A DNA stretch of 64,000 nt from Limnoperna fortunei (Eukaryota; Mollusca; Bivalvia; Mytilida; Modiolidae). Made by a program: the position numbers and the translations under genes. Where the stretch lies: positions 69,523,944 through 69,587,943 of the forward strand of contig OX104113.1 of the NCBI GenBank assembly GCA_944474755.1, read 5' to 3'. Shown piece by piece: positions 57,901-60,376 of this stretch (within the stretch, counting starts at the first letter, position 1; the number at the start of each line of letters is the position of its first letter). Below the pieces are notes generated by a model that saw nothing but the letters and a program-made list of their open reading frames with translations, was not told the origin of the DNA and searched no databases.

Positions 57901-60376
57901 TACAATACTCTTTGAAAGAACTGAAGTTTGACACCAATTAAAAGTGTTTGTTCATAAAAAAAATTACGATTTTTCATTGTGGGCCGTTGTACATTACTTT
58001 TCTGCGTTGTTCACTTCCGGTAATTAGTCACATCCGGTAAATAAACAAATGGCGCGTAATACATTTGAGAGACGAAAATCGTTTGAAAATATGTTAAATA
58101 CCCATATTGTTTGCCGTTTTTTATTGGAATTACACATTAACTGATAAATTGGTAGTCCGGGTGAAGTATTTGGACCAGATTAACAAGTATCTTATGTGAA
58201 CCATCGGGCGACTTGACTGAGGGAAATGACAGGGCGACTTCGACTTCGCTTTTGAGGCGCCTTAGGGCGACTTCAGGTACTAGTAGGGCGACTTTGTCGC
58301 CCACTTCGCCCAGTGTGGTGAGCCCTGACGCGTTATCAAAAATATGAAGATTTCTTACCAAAAGGGGAATAAAATTTGAAAGGCGACATTATGCGATTCT
58401 ACAAAATGAAAGGGCGACTTCACTTCGCTTTTGAAGATGATCGACGGCGAAGTGAGACCACGATAAGGCGACTTCTTCGCCCGAGTCGCCCTCCAACGCG
58501 AGCCCTGACAAGTGGAACTTTACTGTCTCTTGTCTGATGAATTGTACTGAATTTTTCTTATCACTGAACAGCAATTAAATAAAATATCGTGAGGTTCCAA
58601 CTTCATGTTTTACTTCTGTTTATTTACAACAAGATAACTACAGTGTAATATGGAATAAGTTGTCCCAGAAAAATTACCAATGTATTAAAAGAAGCAATAC
58701 CATAATGTTGAAGAAGAACTGTCAGTGAGTATGTAGAACATTATTGGAATGGTGAAATTACGTTTCAACAAGAGTAGGGGTAAGAAGAGATATTTGTTGC
58801 AGTTTTTATTTTCAAAGTTTTCTGACCATATTTCGCCCCAAATGATATGGGGTCAAATTCCTTTGGATTATATCAGGTTCCGGGTTGTTTTGCCCCGATT
58901 ACATGATCTCCCCAGGTCGTTTTATGCCGGGTCTTTTCGCCCCAGAAAGTGAGTCGTTTCGCCCAGATATAGAAGAACAAGTTTTTTCCAAATAATTTTA
59001 AACGATTAATTAACATGCAATTGCAGTTAAGTGGCTTCAATTTAAAAAGTGAATATGAGCACAATTCTGCAGTTAATTAATAAATGTCAAGATTTGCAAT
59101 TAAATGGCTTCAGTTAAAAAAAACTAATATATTGTTTATAATATAGGATTATGTGGTTTTTGTTATTATATTTTTATATATAATGATAATAAACAATTCA
59201 TAGTCTTACAGCTGATTGTGCTCACCAATCAATCAGATAACCAAACATCAAACACCTGAACCATATAGAAACAAAATAATGTACAGTATCTGGATAATCA
59301 TTTACAACAATCAAAAATAAATATGAATTATTATATAACATTTTACCATGGCGAAACGATCCAGTGCGAATAGAAATCGGGACGAACATAGTAGGGGGGC
59401 GAAATGACTCAGGTGCAAACGGGGCGAACTGACTATACTAAGTGTTGACATATTGTGGAGAGGGATTTTTGCATGAAAAATGAAAACGGCTTACCGCGTA
59501 TGGTTCAGCTTATGCTCCTTTTGTAGATCAAGAATACTACTTTTTGAAATCAATAATTATTTCCTCGAGATATTCAGCGTTTTGAAATATGGCAGTTTTT
59601 AAATTTTGAAATGGCAATTTTCCATACTAAAATTTGACCTCAATTGGAACGGAAGTGTACTTTAGGAACAATTGCTTGTTGTCTACTCGAAATCCTTCGG
59701 GTGATGTCGTCTGCAGTTAAGGCGGGAAAAGTATCGCGGTTTGTCCGAATACCATTGAACATCATGAAAGCAGACGAACATATGTAAACATCGTAATGTC
59801 CCTTTAGAAACAAAAATGGCTGACTTATTATGTAAACTTCCCGTAGCAAAAGTCAAGGACGATTTGTAACAACTTAATACCAGAGGCATATTATAAAACA
59901 TGGACAGGTTATCGTATCTACATTTTTTCTACTGAATTTTCGTAATAAAAAGGTAAAATATAGAATAATGAAAAAATGCAAGCAAACTTATTTTCCCAAG
60001 AGGGGTTGGCATTTAGTATAGATACCATTATGCCATATTTGAAATAAGCATTTATTGCTTGTTCCAGATAGGAAGTTGACACTTTAATCTCTAGTTATGA
60101 GGAGCATTAATTATATTATGGCACCGATAGACTGGTAATAACACAAAGAGAAACAAAGCCCAAAAAATTAATAAAATAAGCAATTCAAATTATCCCAAGG
60201 GGGCGTTTCGGCATTTTTATGATGATATCAATAAAGCTTGAGAGCTGACAATCTTCACAATTGAGTATTAATTGAAGTTTAGTCTTTCATTTCATGAAAT
60301 ATCTGTGTAGCATCTGGATAAATCGCACCTTGGCATACTCTCCGGCCAATTTCTGATACTTTGCAGCATCAGCCAT
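8721..60376 (-). CDS. PPP1R21: PPP1R21 (protein phosphatase 1 regulatory subunit 21 / FERRY complex subunit), 21 exons
   Basis: This gene encodes a coiled-coil protein that, from knowledge of the family, is a subunit of the FERRY Rab5-effector complex on early endosomes and a PP1 regulator. Exons, all with GT-AG borders, read: 60376-60329, 56642-56574, 54514-54368, 53503-53399, 52513-52349, 45308-45250, 44809-44715, 43530-43328, 42805-42704, 42237-42149, 40796-40660, 40112-40020, 38996-38869, 37273-37106, 15927-15835, 13363-13262, 13031-12888, 12346-12200, 11188-11090, 10315-10181 and 8744-8721. Exon phases match at every junction and give 783 codons plus TAG, close to the vertebrate length. 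Recognised blocks include LKAQIPVLKKAYIDEQ (KLRAQ region), KHQLRSKEL, ESLIKNHF, SYEGQLSMMSEHL and the basic C-terminus SGKKSRR. The start is the ATG of MADAAKYQKLAGEYAK. Intron 14 is 21 kb because of a nest of transposons. No frameshift or premature stop was seen. Confidence 0.95.
9440..9895. repeat. Two tandem hairpin (foldback) units of about 235 bp
   Basis: Each unit contains an arm starting 'ttataaggattaaacac', an apex 'aaaagtccttcggactttt' and the complementary arm ending 'gtgtttaatcctataa'. Unit one's hairpin is about 9493-9660 and unit two's about 9728-9890. The linking sequence 'gatttgcatatttagaaa' also appears near 9038, so a third, eroded unit may lie just upstream. The hairpins lie in PPP1R21 intron 20 and show no coding potential. 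Confidence 0.75.
11290..11455 (-). repeat. tRNA-derived SINE, partial
   Basis: It matches the tail and body ('cagcaatttttcagctatat', then 'cccagagaaaaccccc' and 'gtgcaccctgcctgc') in reverse orientation and lacks the tRNA head. It lies in PPP1R21 intron 18. Confidence 0.6.
12545..12680 (-). repeat. tRNA-derived SINE, partial
   Basis: Degraded tail and body ('tttcagctatatcatggcat' then 'aacacaccctgcc') on the minus strand, in PPP1R21 intron 17. No tRNA head is present. Confidence 0.55.
14525..15454. mobile_element. Non-autonomous TIR transposon (CAGGGCTCACGCT family), 930 bp
   Basis: The ends are CAGGGCTCACGCTGG and CCAACGCGAGCCCTG, imperfect inverted repeats. The flanks carry an exact 5-bp duplication ATGAG (14520-14524 and 15455-15459). 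The left subterminal region repeats 'agggagaagt' several times and the right repeats 'gcgact' motifs. The family terminus and 5-bp duplication resemble hAT-type elements with short duplications, but I see no transposase, so the superfamily is an inference. It lies in PPP1R21 intron 15. Confidence 0.85.
15556..15825 (-). repeat. tRNA-derived SINE, near full length
   Basis: It runs from the tail ('gtttgtttgatggtgtttaa') to the tRNA-like head ('ccactctgccacctaggccc') on the minus strand. It ends ten bases before the donor of PPP1R21 exon 15, so it is close to the 5' splice site. Confidence 0.75.
16078..16343 (-). repeat. tRNA-derived SINE, near full length
   Basis: Same family and orientation as the copy at 15556, with tail 'gtttgtttgaatgatgttta' and head 'ccactcggccaactgaggcc'. 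The ORF across it is spurious. Confidence 0.75.
17975..17982. promoter_or_regulatory. CRE palindrome TGACGTCA in the 5' LTR
   Basis: A perfect 8-bp CREB/ATF consensus, about 70 bases upstream of the first LTR ATG (18053). It is repeated in the 3' LTR at 34933-34940. A role as enhancer or core promoter element is an inference from the consensus and position. Confidence 0.6.
18053..18094 (+). CDS. Possible first exon of ORF3 mRNA inside the LTR (or a uORF)
   Basis: ATG at 18053 opens 14 codons (MSQAQINLKSQIAM) that end exactly at a candidate donor ATG/GTAATT in phase 0. The only in-frame extension on unspliced RNA stops five codons later, so on genomic RNA this is a short uORF. The ORF3 acceptor at 32308-32309 is also phase 0, so a splice would join ...QIAM to ITKWSCGLC. 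For this to happen, transcription must start upstream of 18053, near the CRE. A start from the TATAAA at 18329 would miss it. Confidence 0.4.
18329..18335 (+). promoter_or_regulatory. TATA-like box in the 5' LTR
   Basis: TATAAAG sits 22 bases upstream of the tandem GTGCAC units. With the AATAAA at 18582 it would define an R region of conventional size, so it may mark the genomic RNA start. Confidence 0.4.
18351..18442. repeat. 28-bp tandem units with GTGCAC in the LTR
   Basis: Three units start at 18351, 18379 and 18407, each with 'tgcacc' followed five bases later by 'gtgcacca', and a fourth partial 'aatgcacc' follows. The array recurs in the 3' LTR at 35309-35400. Repeated GTGCAC palindromes suggest a protein-binding cluster; the factor is unknown. 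Confidence 0.7.
18788..18805 (+). promoter_or_regulatory. Primer-binding site
   Basis: TGGCATCCTCGGCGGGAT starts four bases after the LTR end. It begins with TGG, as expected for pairing with a tRNA CCA end. The implied discriminator base is G, compatible with a tRNA-Ser-like primer, but I cannot identify the tRNA without the species set. Confidence 0.65.
18962..20410 (+). CDS. gag: Gypsy Gag (482 aa)
   Basis: This is the structural protein that forms the retroelement particle. Residues 1-180 are polar and N/S-rich with a short helix-prone stretch (residues 60-95). Residues about 183-345 (RLKPQFYDGTEDLDEYLAQF to ALRLEAYRVAD) match the retrotransposon Gag (capsid-like) family. The C-terminal 100 residues are N/Q/R-rich (NRQNHNNFRTNHNN) and could bind RNA. 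There is no CCHC zinc knuckle, which many Gypsy Gags have. Its end overlaps the open pol frame by 82 bases, with a GGGAAAC slippery site at 20335. The start ATG follows an A-rich leader 178 bases past the LTR. Confidence 0.93.
   Translation: MDTSEVTFRSQNLDNNHNSRDSFSNTSEHLMDMDIVDETSGTPILAPSNVSTPRVNNEFHIQRKFEDMMKQMDTMFRNIRDETQAMTQKAIDIIDQKLKNIPPQWNYPQNAHFALNGQHNTYSTTPADRIIESPSVQGPGFVNNYSYGTNVRFGTSAPNIYAPNSNSQNSMPSQNTSSGSLTRLKPQFYDGTEDLDEYLAQFEILSELNAWTYEAKSLYLAGSLKGDARTLLSELSSNERKDYITLIKTLNLRFGSVNRAEIFKANLQTRVKRKDESISELAQSIKKLTRQAYPNAPSSLISTLARDHFIDALPDGDMRLRIRESQVTDIAQAEIIALRLEAYRVADKQKSNRYRGNHEVNEVSLEGKENNFISNENSLVKSLMEGFSQQMKALTNDIKQVVKSSQSQAPEKENKNGFTQNLNRQNHNNFRTNHNNGSNRLYNNYQINSGQGQSFKGPGNRFQSNTGASVRQNYRGPNHQSH
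20329..24168 (+). CDS. pol: Gypsy Pol polyprotein: protease, reverse transcriptase, RNase H, integrase
   Basis: The frame is open from 20329; the first ATG is at 20458 and gives 1236 aa, but expression by -1 frameshift from gag is more likely. Numbered from that ATG: aspartic protease with LVDTGAS (residues 8-14); reverse transcriptase with YLDDIIVFS (about 444); RNase H beginning ILDCDAS (about 589), with the HRAGRVHSNADALSR end near 695; an H2C2 zinc-binding integrase N-terminus (H about 886, ending CDVCASRK near 925); and an integrase core with D of AIDVAGP (about 954), D of HSDKGSNF (about 1015) and E of MVERNIKT (about 1050), followed by a GPY-type module near the end. Domain order PR-RT-RH-IN defines Ty3/Gypsy. 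All catalytic residues are present and no stop interrupts it. Confidence 0.97.
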   Translation, partial: GTGKPLSVKHRGQCATELSRPKPSVTLNVSKFGDEGLFAFTYIMGISVKMLVDTGASVTILKKDIFEKLPLTSKEKLKPVDLNLVTATGETTSFLGKIVLDISMGKFTFTHEVLIADIQNDGILGFDFLSPNQCDVLISKSCLSYKGDKIPCYHINKISKPTVCRVAVSHDVVIPPDTEMIVPGKFVDSVINTETGLVSSLPQFTNKHGLLMAYSLVEANNGLVPLRILNVSGKNCTIPKDTISAQMERVELNEDQVLDLNDLHTCINSVNVSQELPPHLKELFESGSKHLIESQKSQFRSLLIKYQDTFSRDSKDIGYTDLIEHFIDTGDARPVRIPPRRIPLAKIQQAEDEIKAMADRGIIEPSHGPWSFPVVLIPKPKDNSIRFCVDYRRLNDLTIKDSHALPRIDDTLDALSGAKLFSVLDLRSGYWNVKIADKDKPKTAFSIPGSGLWQFNRMSFGLCNAPATFVRLMERVLSGLNWKICLVYLDDIIVFSKTFDSHIENLGQVFECLHQAKLKMNPQKCNLFKDRVVFLGHVVSEEGTTTDPAKIDSVIDWPIPKTVKHVRSFIGFCSYYRRYVRNFAEIARPLHRLTEKNVKFEWTDACQKSFDTLKNALTSCPILGYPTQNDKFILDCDASNEGMGAVLSQIQEGIEKVICYYSKAFSKEERRYCVTRRELLAVVASVKHFHHYLYGRHFLIRSDHGALRWLCNFKNPEGQLARWLETLSAYDYVIEHRAGRVHSNADALSRRPCCDSGCRYCSRAESRYEPNKELENIQTIELIEKEKSNPSVVDRNEYTDEVANKISNHSVNVITRSQTKSDARSTSSEEKTKSGVENHYECVMSLPFTQRRDPIIGKVYEWKLKGSKPEWQEVSIESIELKHYWSKFDSMVLDRDVLYHRWESDSGKNNVLQVLLPTALRGDILFQLHDAPTGAHLGVKKTLAKVRQRYFWYGLRRDVENYILKCDVCASRKAPVRKPKAPMKLYSVGVPMERLAIDVAGPLPKTNKGNRYILVISDYFTKWTQAFAIKDQEATTIANILVNEVVALFGVPRMLHSDKGSNFESIVFSEMCKILQIDKTRTTTRRPQSDGMVERNIKTIKNMLTAFVNKTQKNWDKYLPLLMMAYRSSVHESTGLSPCSMMLGRDITLPVDLLYGQPEIDKELPSSQYAHELQTCISFIHDFARENLKLSGQTMKKYYDHKCTHNVYDVGTPVWLFVEKHGIARKLGKSWNGPYVITHKLNDILYRVQENPNSKPKVVHHDKLKLYTGDNRPTWFAQN
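20335..20391 (+). promoter_or_regulatory. Candidate -1 frameshift signal (slippery heptamer plus pseudoknot)
   Basis: In the gag frame the codons read ..G GGA AAC, the classic X XXY YYZ form (20335-20341). The pol frame is open from 20329, so a -1 slip here enters pol. Downstream, ACAC (20355-20358) can pair with GTGT (20367-20370), and its loop GGGCC (20361-20365) can pair with GGCCC (20387-20391), an H-type pseudoknot. The 13-base spacer is longer than the usual 5-9. Confidence 0.6.
24180..24213 (+). repeat. ISL2EU left terminal inverted repeat
   Basis: It matches the reverse complement of 31806-31840 with two substitutions in the first 17 bases, then a short gap and a shared CCTTGA ending. 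Confidence 0.8.
24269..28208 (+). CDS. SAP-SWIM-YqaJ exonuclease protein of the ISL2EU element (3 exons, about 567 aa)
   Basis: Exons 24269-24451, 25454-25818 and 27053-28208 join in phases 0 and 2 with GT-AG borders. Residues about 10-45 form a SAP DNA-binding motif (LRNFLRRHSQYVSGTKETLI). The second junction rebuilds a SWIM zinc finger, with CDC before the intron and CNH after it. Residues about 360-520 form a YqaJ/lambda-exonuclease domain with E in KKHEP (about 400), D in ASPDG (about 439), LEIKCP (about 459) and the QVQGQLA motif (about 503). The family cuts DNA 5'-to-3' in phage recombination. In ISL2EU elements it is a second ORF of unproven role, perhaps end processing. The reading beyond 24451 (to 24682) is intron. 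Confidence 0.85.
24452..25453 (+). other. Intron 1 of the SAP-SWIM-YqaJ gene
   Basis: Donor TGT/GTACAG and acceptor TTTTTTTTACAG. It holds a short repeat (about 24697-24900) whose phrases 'agtaagtagaacac' and 'aaatgatatggggtcaaattcct' recur in related form at 58718-58862. No coding exon is visible. Confidence 0.65.
25819..27052 (+). other. Intron 2 of the SAP-SWIM-YqaJ gene
   Basis: Donor AGG/GTAGGT and acceptor TATATTTTTAG. It contains a perfect tRNA T-arm (GTGGGTTCGATTCCCAC at about 26556-26572) with no matching acceptor or anticodon arms, so a tRNA or SINE remnant, and an echo of the 3975-4260 repeat near 26740. Confidence 0.65.
28209..29220. other. Non-coding spacer between the convergent ISL2EU genes
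   Basis: AT-rich, with no ORF showing a domain. It probably holds the 3' UTR of the YqaJ gene (an AATAAA-type signal 'caataaaatcc' occurs near 28378). Confidence 0.45.
29221..29738 (+). repeat. GC-rich SINE inside the ISL2EU element
   Basis: A markedly GC-rich block inside AT-rich DNA. It ends with 'gaatatagctgaaatattgc', then 'gcgttaaacacc' and a (tcaa)n tail, so it shares its 3' end with the tRNA-SINEs of the window but has a different body ('gcacgttaaagaacgctgc'). The shared tail suggests mobilisation by the same non-LTR partner. Confidence 0.75.
29766..31674 (-). CDS. THAP-DDE_4 transposase of the ISL2EU element (2 exons, 468 aa)
   Basis: Exon 1 is 31674-31393 and exon 2 30890-29766, joined in phase 0 (donor TCG/GTGAGA, acceptor ATCTTTCAG). 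Residues 1-90 form a THAP zinc finger (YCCVC...C...SRLCGRHF), which in related transposases binds the element ends. A helix-turn-helix-like segment follows (LLEDLADRFRISVSTASHIF, about 225-245). The DDE_4 catalytic core has D of IIDCTEI (about 297), D of IMVDKGF (about 370) and E of HVERQMERIKNF (about 417). All three acidic residues are present. It is oriented opposite to the Gypsy genes. The ATG lies 166 bases inside the right TIR end. Confidence 0.88.
31806..31840 (-). repeat. ISL2EU right terminal inverted repeat
   Basis: Partner of the left repeat at 24180-24213. Beyond 31842 the Gypsy internal sequence resumes. Confidence 0.8.
31843..32309 (+). other. Gypsy internal spacer between the ISL2EU insertion and ORF3
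   Basis: Non-coding, AT-rich, containing a run of 23 or so A residues (about 32261-32282). It ends at a good splice acceptor (TTTATAATTTCAG). Confidence 0.6.
32310..33554 (+). CDS. Gypsy ORF3: zinc finger plus KCTD-type BTB/T1 protein
   Basis: The frame is open back to the splice acceptor at 32309; the first ATG is at 32349 (401 aa). The segment lost by using that ATG holds the CGLC half of a C2H2-like finger completed by KRHLLEQH, so the spliced start is more likely. A second Cys/His cluster follows (YKCDGC ... HKGC ... ECC). Residues about 75-280 are low-complexity, P/S/T/E-rich. Residues about 284-390 form a BTB/T1 domain (RVVLDVGGTRFTTS, FLDRDPAHFRQILNYLR, AEAEYFQLNGL), as in KCTD and Kv channel proteins; no membrane segment is present. 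KCTD proteins act largely as Cullin-3 adaptors. The ORF is more GC-rich than gag-pol, suggesting a captured host gene. It lies between pol and the polypurine tract, the usual env position. Confidence 0.88.
   Translation: MTKWSCGLCNGSFMSARKGVIKRHLLEQHSGFGYKCDGCTKIFVRDNQPHKGCKYPNGECCILTFRLTGETGETVDQQFEEFLDSMESKIKEHKTTPATPRVAAKRALSEPGFKKPKVPRRSASSVASMQMRSPLTRVEPPATPSFKTSMAKPAGKATGVHDTSPKPTMPLTEQYQPAESCPPASEVSETSDSLTCSEPEEGQLSVSEVGDDLSISVGPLETLEADSMGTPPHRAASVNDGVRETAQTSRVPQDNPANSTRRVVVEEEEQQVFRVPNSLTTSSLTNVKLAGLMDAQHCRVVLDVGGTRFTTSKATLRSDPSSLLSAMVQPGSIMHAWRIDEHNCPIYFLDRDPAHFRQILNYLRLGSNWCVQSLPKELRYLYDLKAEAEYFQLNGLNEHLTKRIQLLRETNFDG
33555..34206. other. Gypsy 3' untranslated internal region
   Basis: AT-rich with a (TA)n microsatellite near 33850. 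A short acidic open stretch (PEVDDQEVDEEDVP, about 33651-33692) precedes a stop. It is too short to call, but may be a remnant of a coding tail. Confidence 0.5.
34207..34219 (+). promoter_or_regulatory. Polypurine tract
   Basis: AAGGTGGGGGTAG lies directly before the 3' LTR, where plus-strand DNA synthesis would be primed. It includes two T residues but is otherwise purine. Confidence 0.75.
34933..34940. promoter_or_regulatory. CRE palindrome TGACGTCA in the 3' LTR
   Basis: A copy of the 17975 site. In this position it could drive transcripts leaving the element toward 36.1 kb and beyond, antisense to PPP1R21. Confidence 0.55.
35625..35970. mobile_element. Hairpin MITE inserted in the 3' LTR
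   Basis: Target TAA is duplicated (35622-35624 and 35971-35973), and the empty site reads cctaagtag in the 5' LTR at 18663. The first half has short inverted ends (ATTCTAATGC / GCATTAGAAT). The second half is a long hairpin whose arms start GGAGATAACTGTATTG and end in the complement, around 'ctccgcttacgcgtcgcc'. No ORF. The 3-bp TAA duplication recalls Harbinger-type MITEs, an inference. Confidence 0.85.
37106..45308 (-). CDS. PPP1R21: PPP1R21 exons 6-14: middle region
   Basis: Residues 179-536. Exons 6, 7 and 8 are joined by phase-2 and phase-1 introns and read through into NLPTHDRKHQLRSKEL and FFTYSEQRSKIYPAE, the best-conserved block against vertebrate PPP1R21. Exons 9 to 13 continue with LHENVQYLRPLEQ, NKLLPYQL, LNKVFNKLESYVTLL and HQLPTASQKLKTTDECVVSS. 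For exon 11 two donors are possible five bases apart. I chose CAAA/GTAAGG because it has a stronger consensus and joins in frame to the acceptor at 40113. For exon 13 the donor AAG/GTGAGA is required by the phase of exon 14. Exon 14 (SSFLSGNIDFFSQSGGY) starts only 18 bases from a hairpin MITE. Confidence 0.92.
37292..37636. mobile_element. Second copy of the hairpin MITE, beside PPP1R21 exon 14
   Basis: Nearly identical in sequence and length to the copy at 35625, with a few substitutions (for example 'tccacg' to 'ttcacg'). It ends 18 bases from the first base of exon 14, inside the region where the branch point and pyrimidine tract of intron 13 should be. Confidence 0.85.
38112..38262. repeat. 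Foldback hairpin in PPP1R21 intron 13
   Basis: The left arm 'ccagtgggagtgcaagac' pairs with 'gtcttgccctcccactgg' on the right, and inner arms 'agatttctggtctcc' / 'ggagaccaaaagaaatct' flank the loop 'aacgaggctctgcggatta'. It is likely a foldback MITE. Confidence 0.7.
39405..39605 (+). repeat. tRNA-derived SINE, degraded
   Basis: Body and tail ('gacaaggattgtcagttttcc', partly, and 'gatatagctgaaaaattgctg') on the plus strand, in PPP1R21 intron 12. Confidence 0.6.
41284..41550 (+). repeat. tRNA-derived SINE, full length, best copy
   Basis: The head GGCCTCGGTGGCCGAGTGG includes a Pol III box A (TGGCCGAGTGG, 41292-41302), and box B is GGTTCGATTC (41356-41365). The type I head resembles tRNA-Ser/Leu. 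The body leads to 'gaaaaattgctgaaagtggc', 'gttaaacacc' and a (caaa)n tail. This copy defines the family found throughout the window; it may belong to the MetaSINE group described in bivalves, which I cannot verify here. Confidence 0.85.
43855..44096 (-). repeat. tRNA-derived SINE
   Basis: Runs from 'atgccactttcagccatttt' to the head complement 'actcggccactgaggcccc' in PPP1R21 intron 7. Slightly degraded. Confidence 0.7.
45455..45640. repeat. 62-bp minisatellite, three units
   Basis: Units start at 45455, 45517 and 45579 with 'gccagtagacaagcaccaag'. Each unit itself contains two related halves (ccagtagacaag and ccagtagataaa), so the 62-bp unit probably arose from a shorter one. The minus-strand ORF across it is a by-product. 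Confidence 0.85.
46317..46560 (-). repeat. tRNA-derived SINE
   Basis: Tail 'cactttcagcaatttttcag' to head region 'ccacatggccactaatttgc' in PPP1R21 intron 5, minus strand. Confidence 0.7.
47168..47743 (-). CDS. MATH/TRAF-like domain ORF in PPP1R21 intron 5
   Basis: An uninterrupted ORF; from the ATG at 47743 it gives 191 aa (an upstream ATG at 47785 is also in frame). It resembles a MATH fold: WTIHNISHMTGDLL, then WRLKLKPNGKTV, NLALTACLVSS, then NRFFQRRF and NDTLTVYFSVYIHYL, in the order seen in SPOP/TRAF-type domains. No BTB, RING or coiled coil follows before the stop. The sequence 'TTTTCCACAG/AAATGCC' just inside the ORF could be a splice acceptor, so it may be the last exon of a nested gene, an intronless retrocopy or a free MATH protein. 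It is on the same strand as PPP1R21 but does not share its frame. Function is unknown. Confidence 0.55.
   Translation of the reverse strand: MTGTFSTEMPNSNQEQKIVTQSLIPSGEGYLWTIHNISHMTGDLLSPVVIGTMQQDIQWRLKLKPNGKTVHSKNLALTACLVSSIDRVNMTFESSLINTHREKIMMKKTPKLAPMRSIGEKDEMSINRFFQRRFNSSIVPNDTLTVYFSVYIHYLTSWADLLPQFDQHRGQYLEEGDGRTQDFIQDTPRYR
48440..48780. repeat. Degenerate tandem repeat, 'cagaagtcttaaat' motif
   Basis: The phrase 'ctcagaagtcttaaat' or close variants recurs at least six times at irregular spacing of about 50-70 bases, alternating with 'atatatgtggctcag'. The ORF within it is not credible. Confidence 0.55.
48900..49694 (+). mobile_element. 5'-truncated non-LTR retrotransposon (reverse transcriptase C-terminus and 3' tail)
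   Basis: The 159-aa ORF at 48908-49387 (NRILYHKCILVHKCINNEVP, PYQLRNATNGDL, SFFYSGPFLWNRLP) is the C-terminal part common to invertebrate non-LTR retrotransposon ORF2 proteins. It is followed by a 3' UTR ('gagggcctcagggaagatta', 'aactgagttaccctctttaa') and a (TTA)n tail at about 49664-49693. 5' truncation is usual for target-primed insertions. The left boundary is not resolved. Orientation is opposite to PPP1R21. Confidence 0.8.
49888..50465. repeat. 289-bp tandem duplication
   Basis: Unit 1 starts at 49888 and unit 2 at 50177, both with 'acgctggcataaaacacctt'. I saw only a few changes (for example ccccgagg/ccccaagg). Each unit repeats 'ggacaaaatccccc' several times. Confidence 0.85.
49925..51025. 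mobile_element. Foldback-type element with GGACAAAATCCCCC arms
   Basis: The right arm at about 50905-51015 is an inverted copy of the left-arm motif series (ggacaaaatccccc, 'cttccgtgtaattnagcata', ggacaaaatcc). The left arm is the duplicated 289-bp unit. No transposase ORF is present. Boundaries are approximate. Confidence 0.6.
52195..52318 (-). repeat. tRNA-derived SINE, head fragment
   Basis: It carries the body-to-head part ('gatcaatagtagatgac', 'ttggccacttaggcc') and lies about 30 bases downstream of the PPP1R21 exon 5 donor. Confidence 0.55.
52349..60376 (-). CDS. PPP1R21: PPP1R21 exons 1-5: N-terminal KLRAQ coiled coil
   Basis: Residues 1-178. Exon 1 holds the start codon and 16 residues. 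Exon 2 (23 residues) carries the KLRAQ-type motif LKAQIPVLKK. Exon 3 (49 residues) has EIDSLTFRNQQLSKRVLLLQ, very close to the vertebrate protein as I recall it, and ends in a lysine-rich HKKKGK stretch. Exon 4 (35 residues) is a polar linker ending in NEELQRKIEENAMLSRK. Exon 5 (55 residues) is a long heptad-rich coiled coil. All five exons are multiples of three and phase 0, so skipping any internal one would keep the frame. Introns 1 (3.7 kb) and 5 (7.0 kb) are the large ones here. Intron 1 carries the nested CAGGG-terminal transposons and intron 5 the MATH ORF and a non-LTR fragment. Confidence 0.93.
52940..53212 (-). repeat. tRNA-derived SINE, near full length
   Basis: Tail 'ggcttttaatgccactttga' through head 'actttaccactcagacc' in PPP1R21 intron 4. 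ORFs across it are spurious. Confidence 0.7.
56804..58507. mobile_element. CAGGGCTCACGCT transposon, second copy, split by a relative
   Basis: Ends as in the copy at 14525; exact 5-bp duplication ACAAG (56799-56803 and 58508-58512). Without the inner insertion and its duplication it is about 896 bp, like the 930-bp first copy. It lies in PPP1R21 intron 1, close to exon 2. Confidence 0.88.
57525..58327. mobile_element. Related 803-bp TIR transposon nested inside the second copy
   Basis: Ends CAGGGGTCACCACACT and AGTGTGGTGAGCCCTG are inverted repeats, with an exact 5-bp duplication ACGCG (57520-57524 and 58328-58332). Subterminal 'agggagaagt' and 'gcgactt' motifs are shared with the host element, so it is a sister subfamily. 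No transposase ORF. Confidence 0.88.
58718..59435. repeat. Repeat with 'ccccaaatgatatggggtca' palindrome and 'gcgaaac' inverted motifs
   Basis: The 58718-58862 part resembles 24697-24900 in the ISL2EU intron. 'gtcgtttcgccc' near 58950 is partly echoed in inverted form near 59345-59430 ('ggcgaaatgactc', 'ggggcgaactgac'). This may be a foldback element; boundaries are uncertain. Confidence 0.45.
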
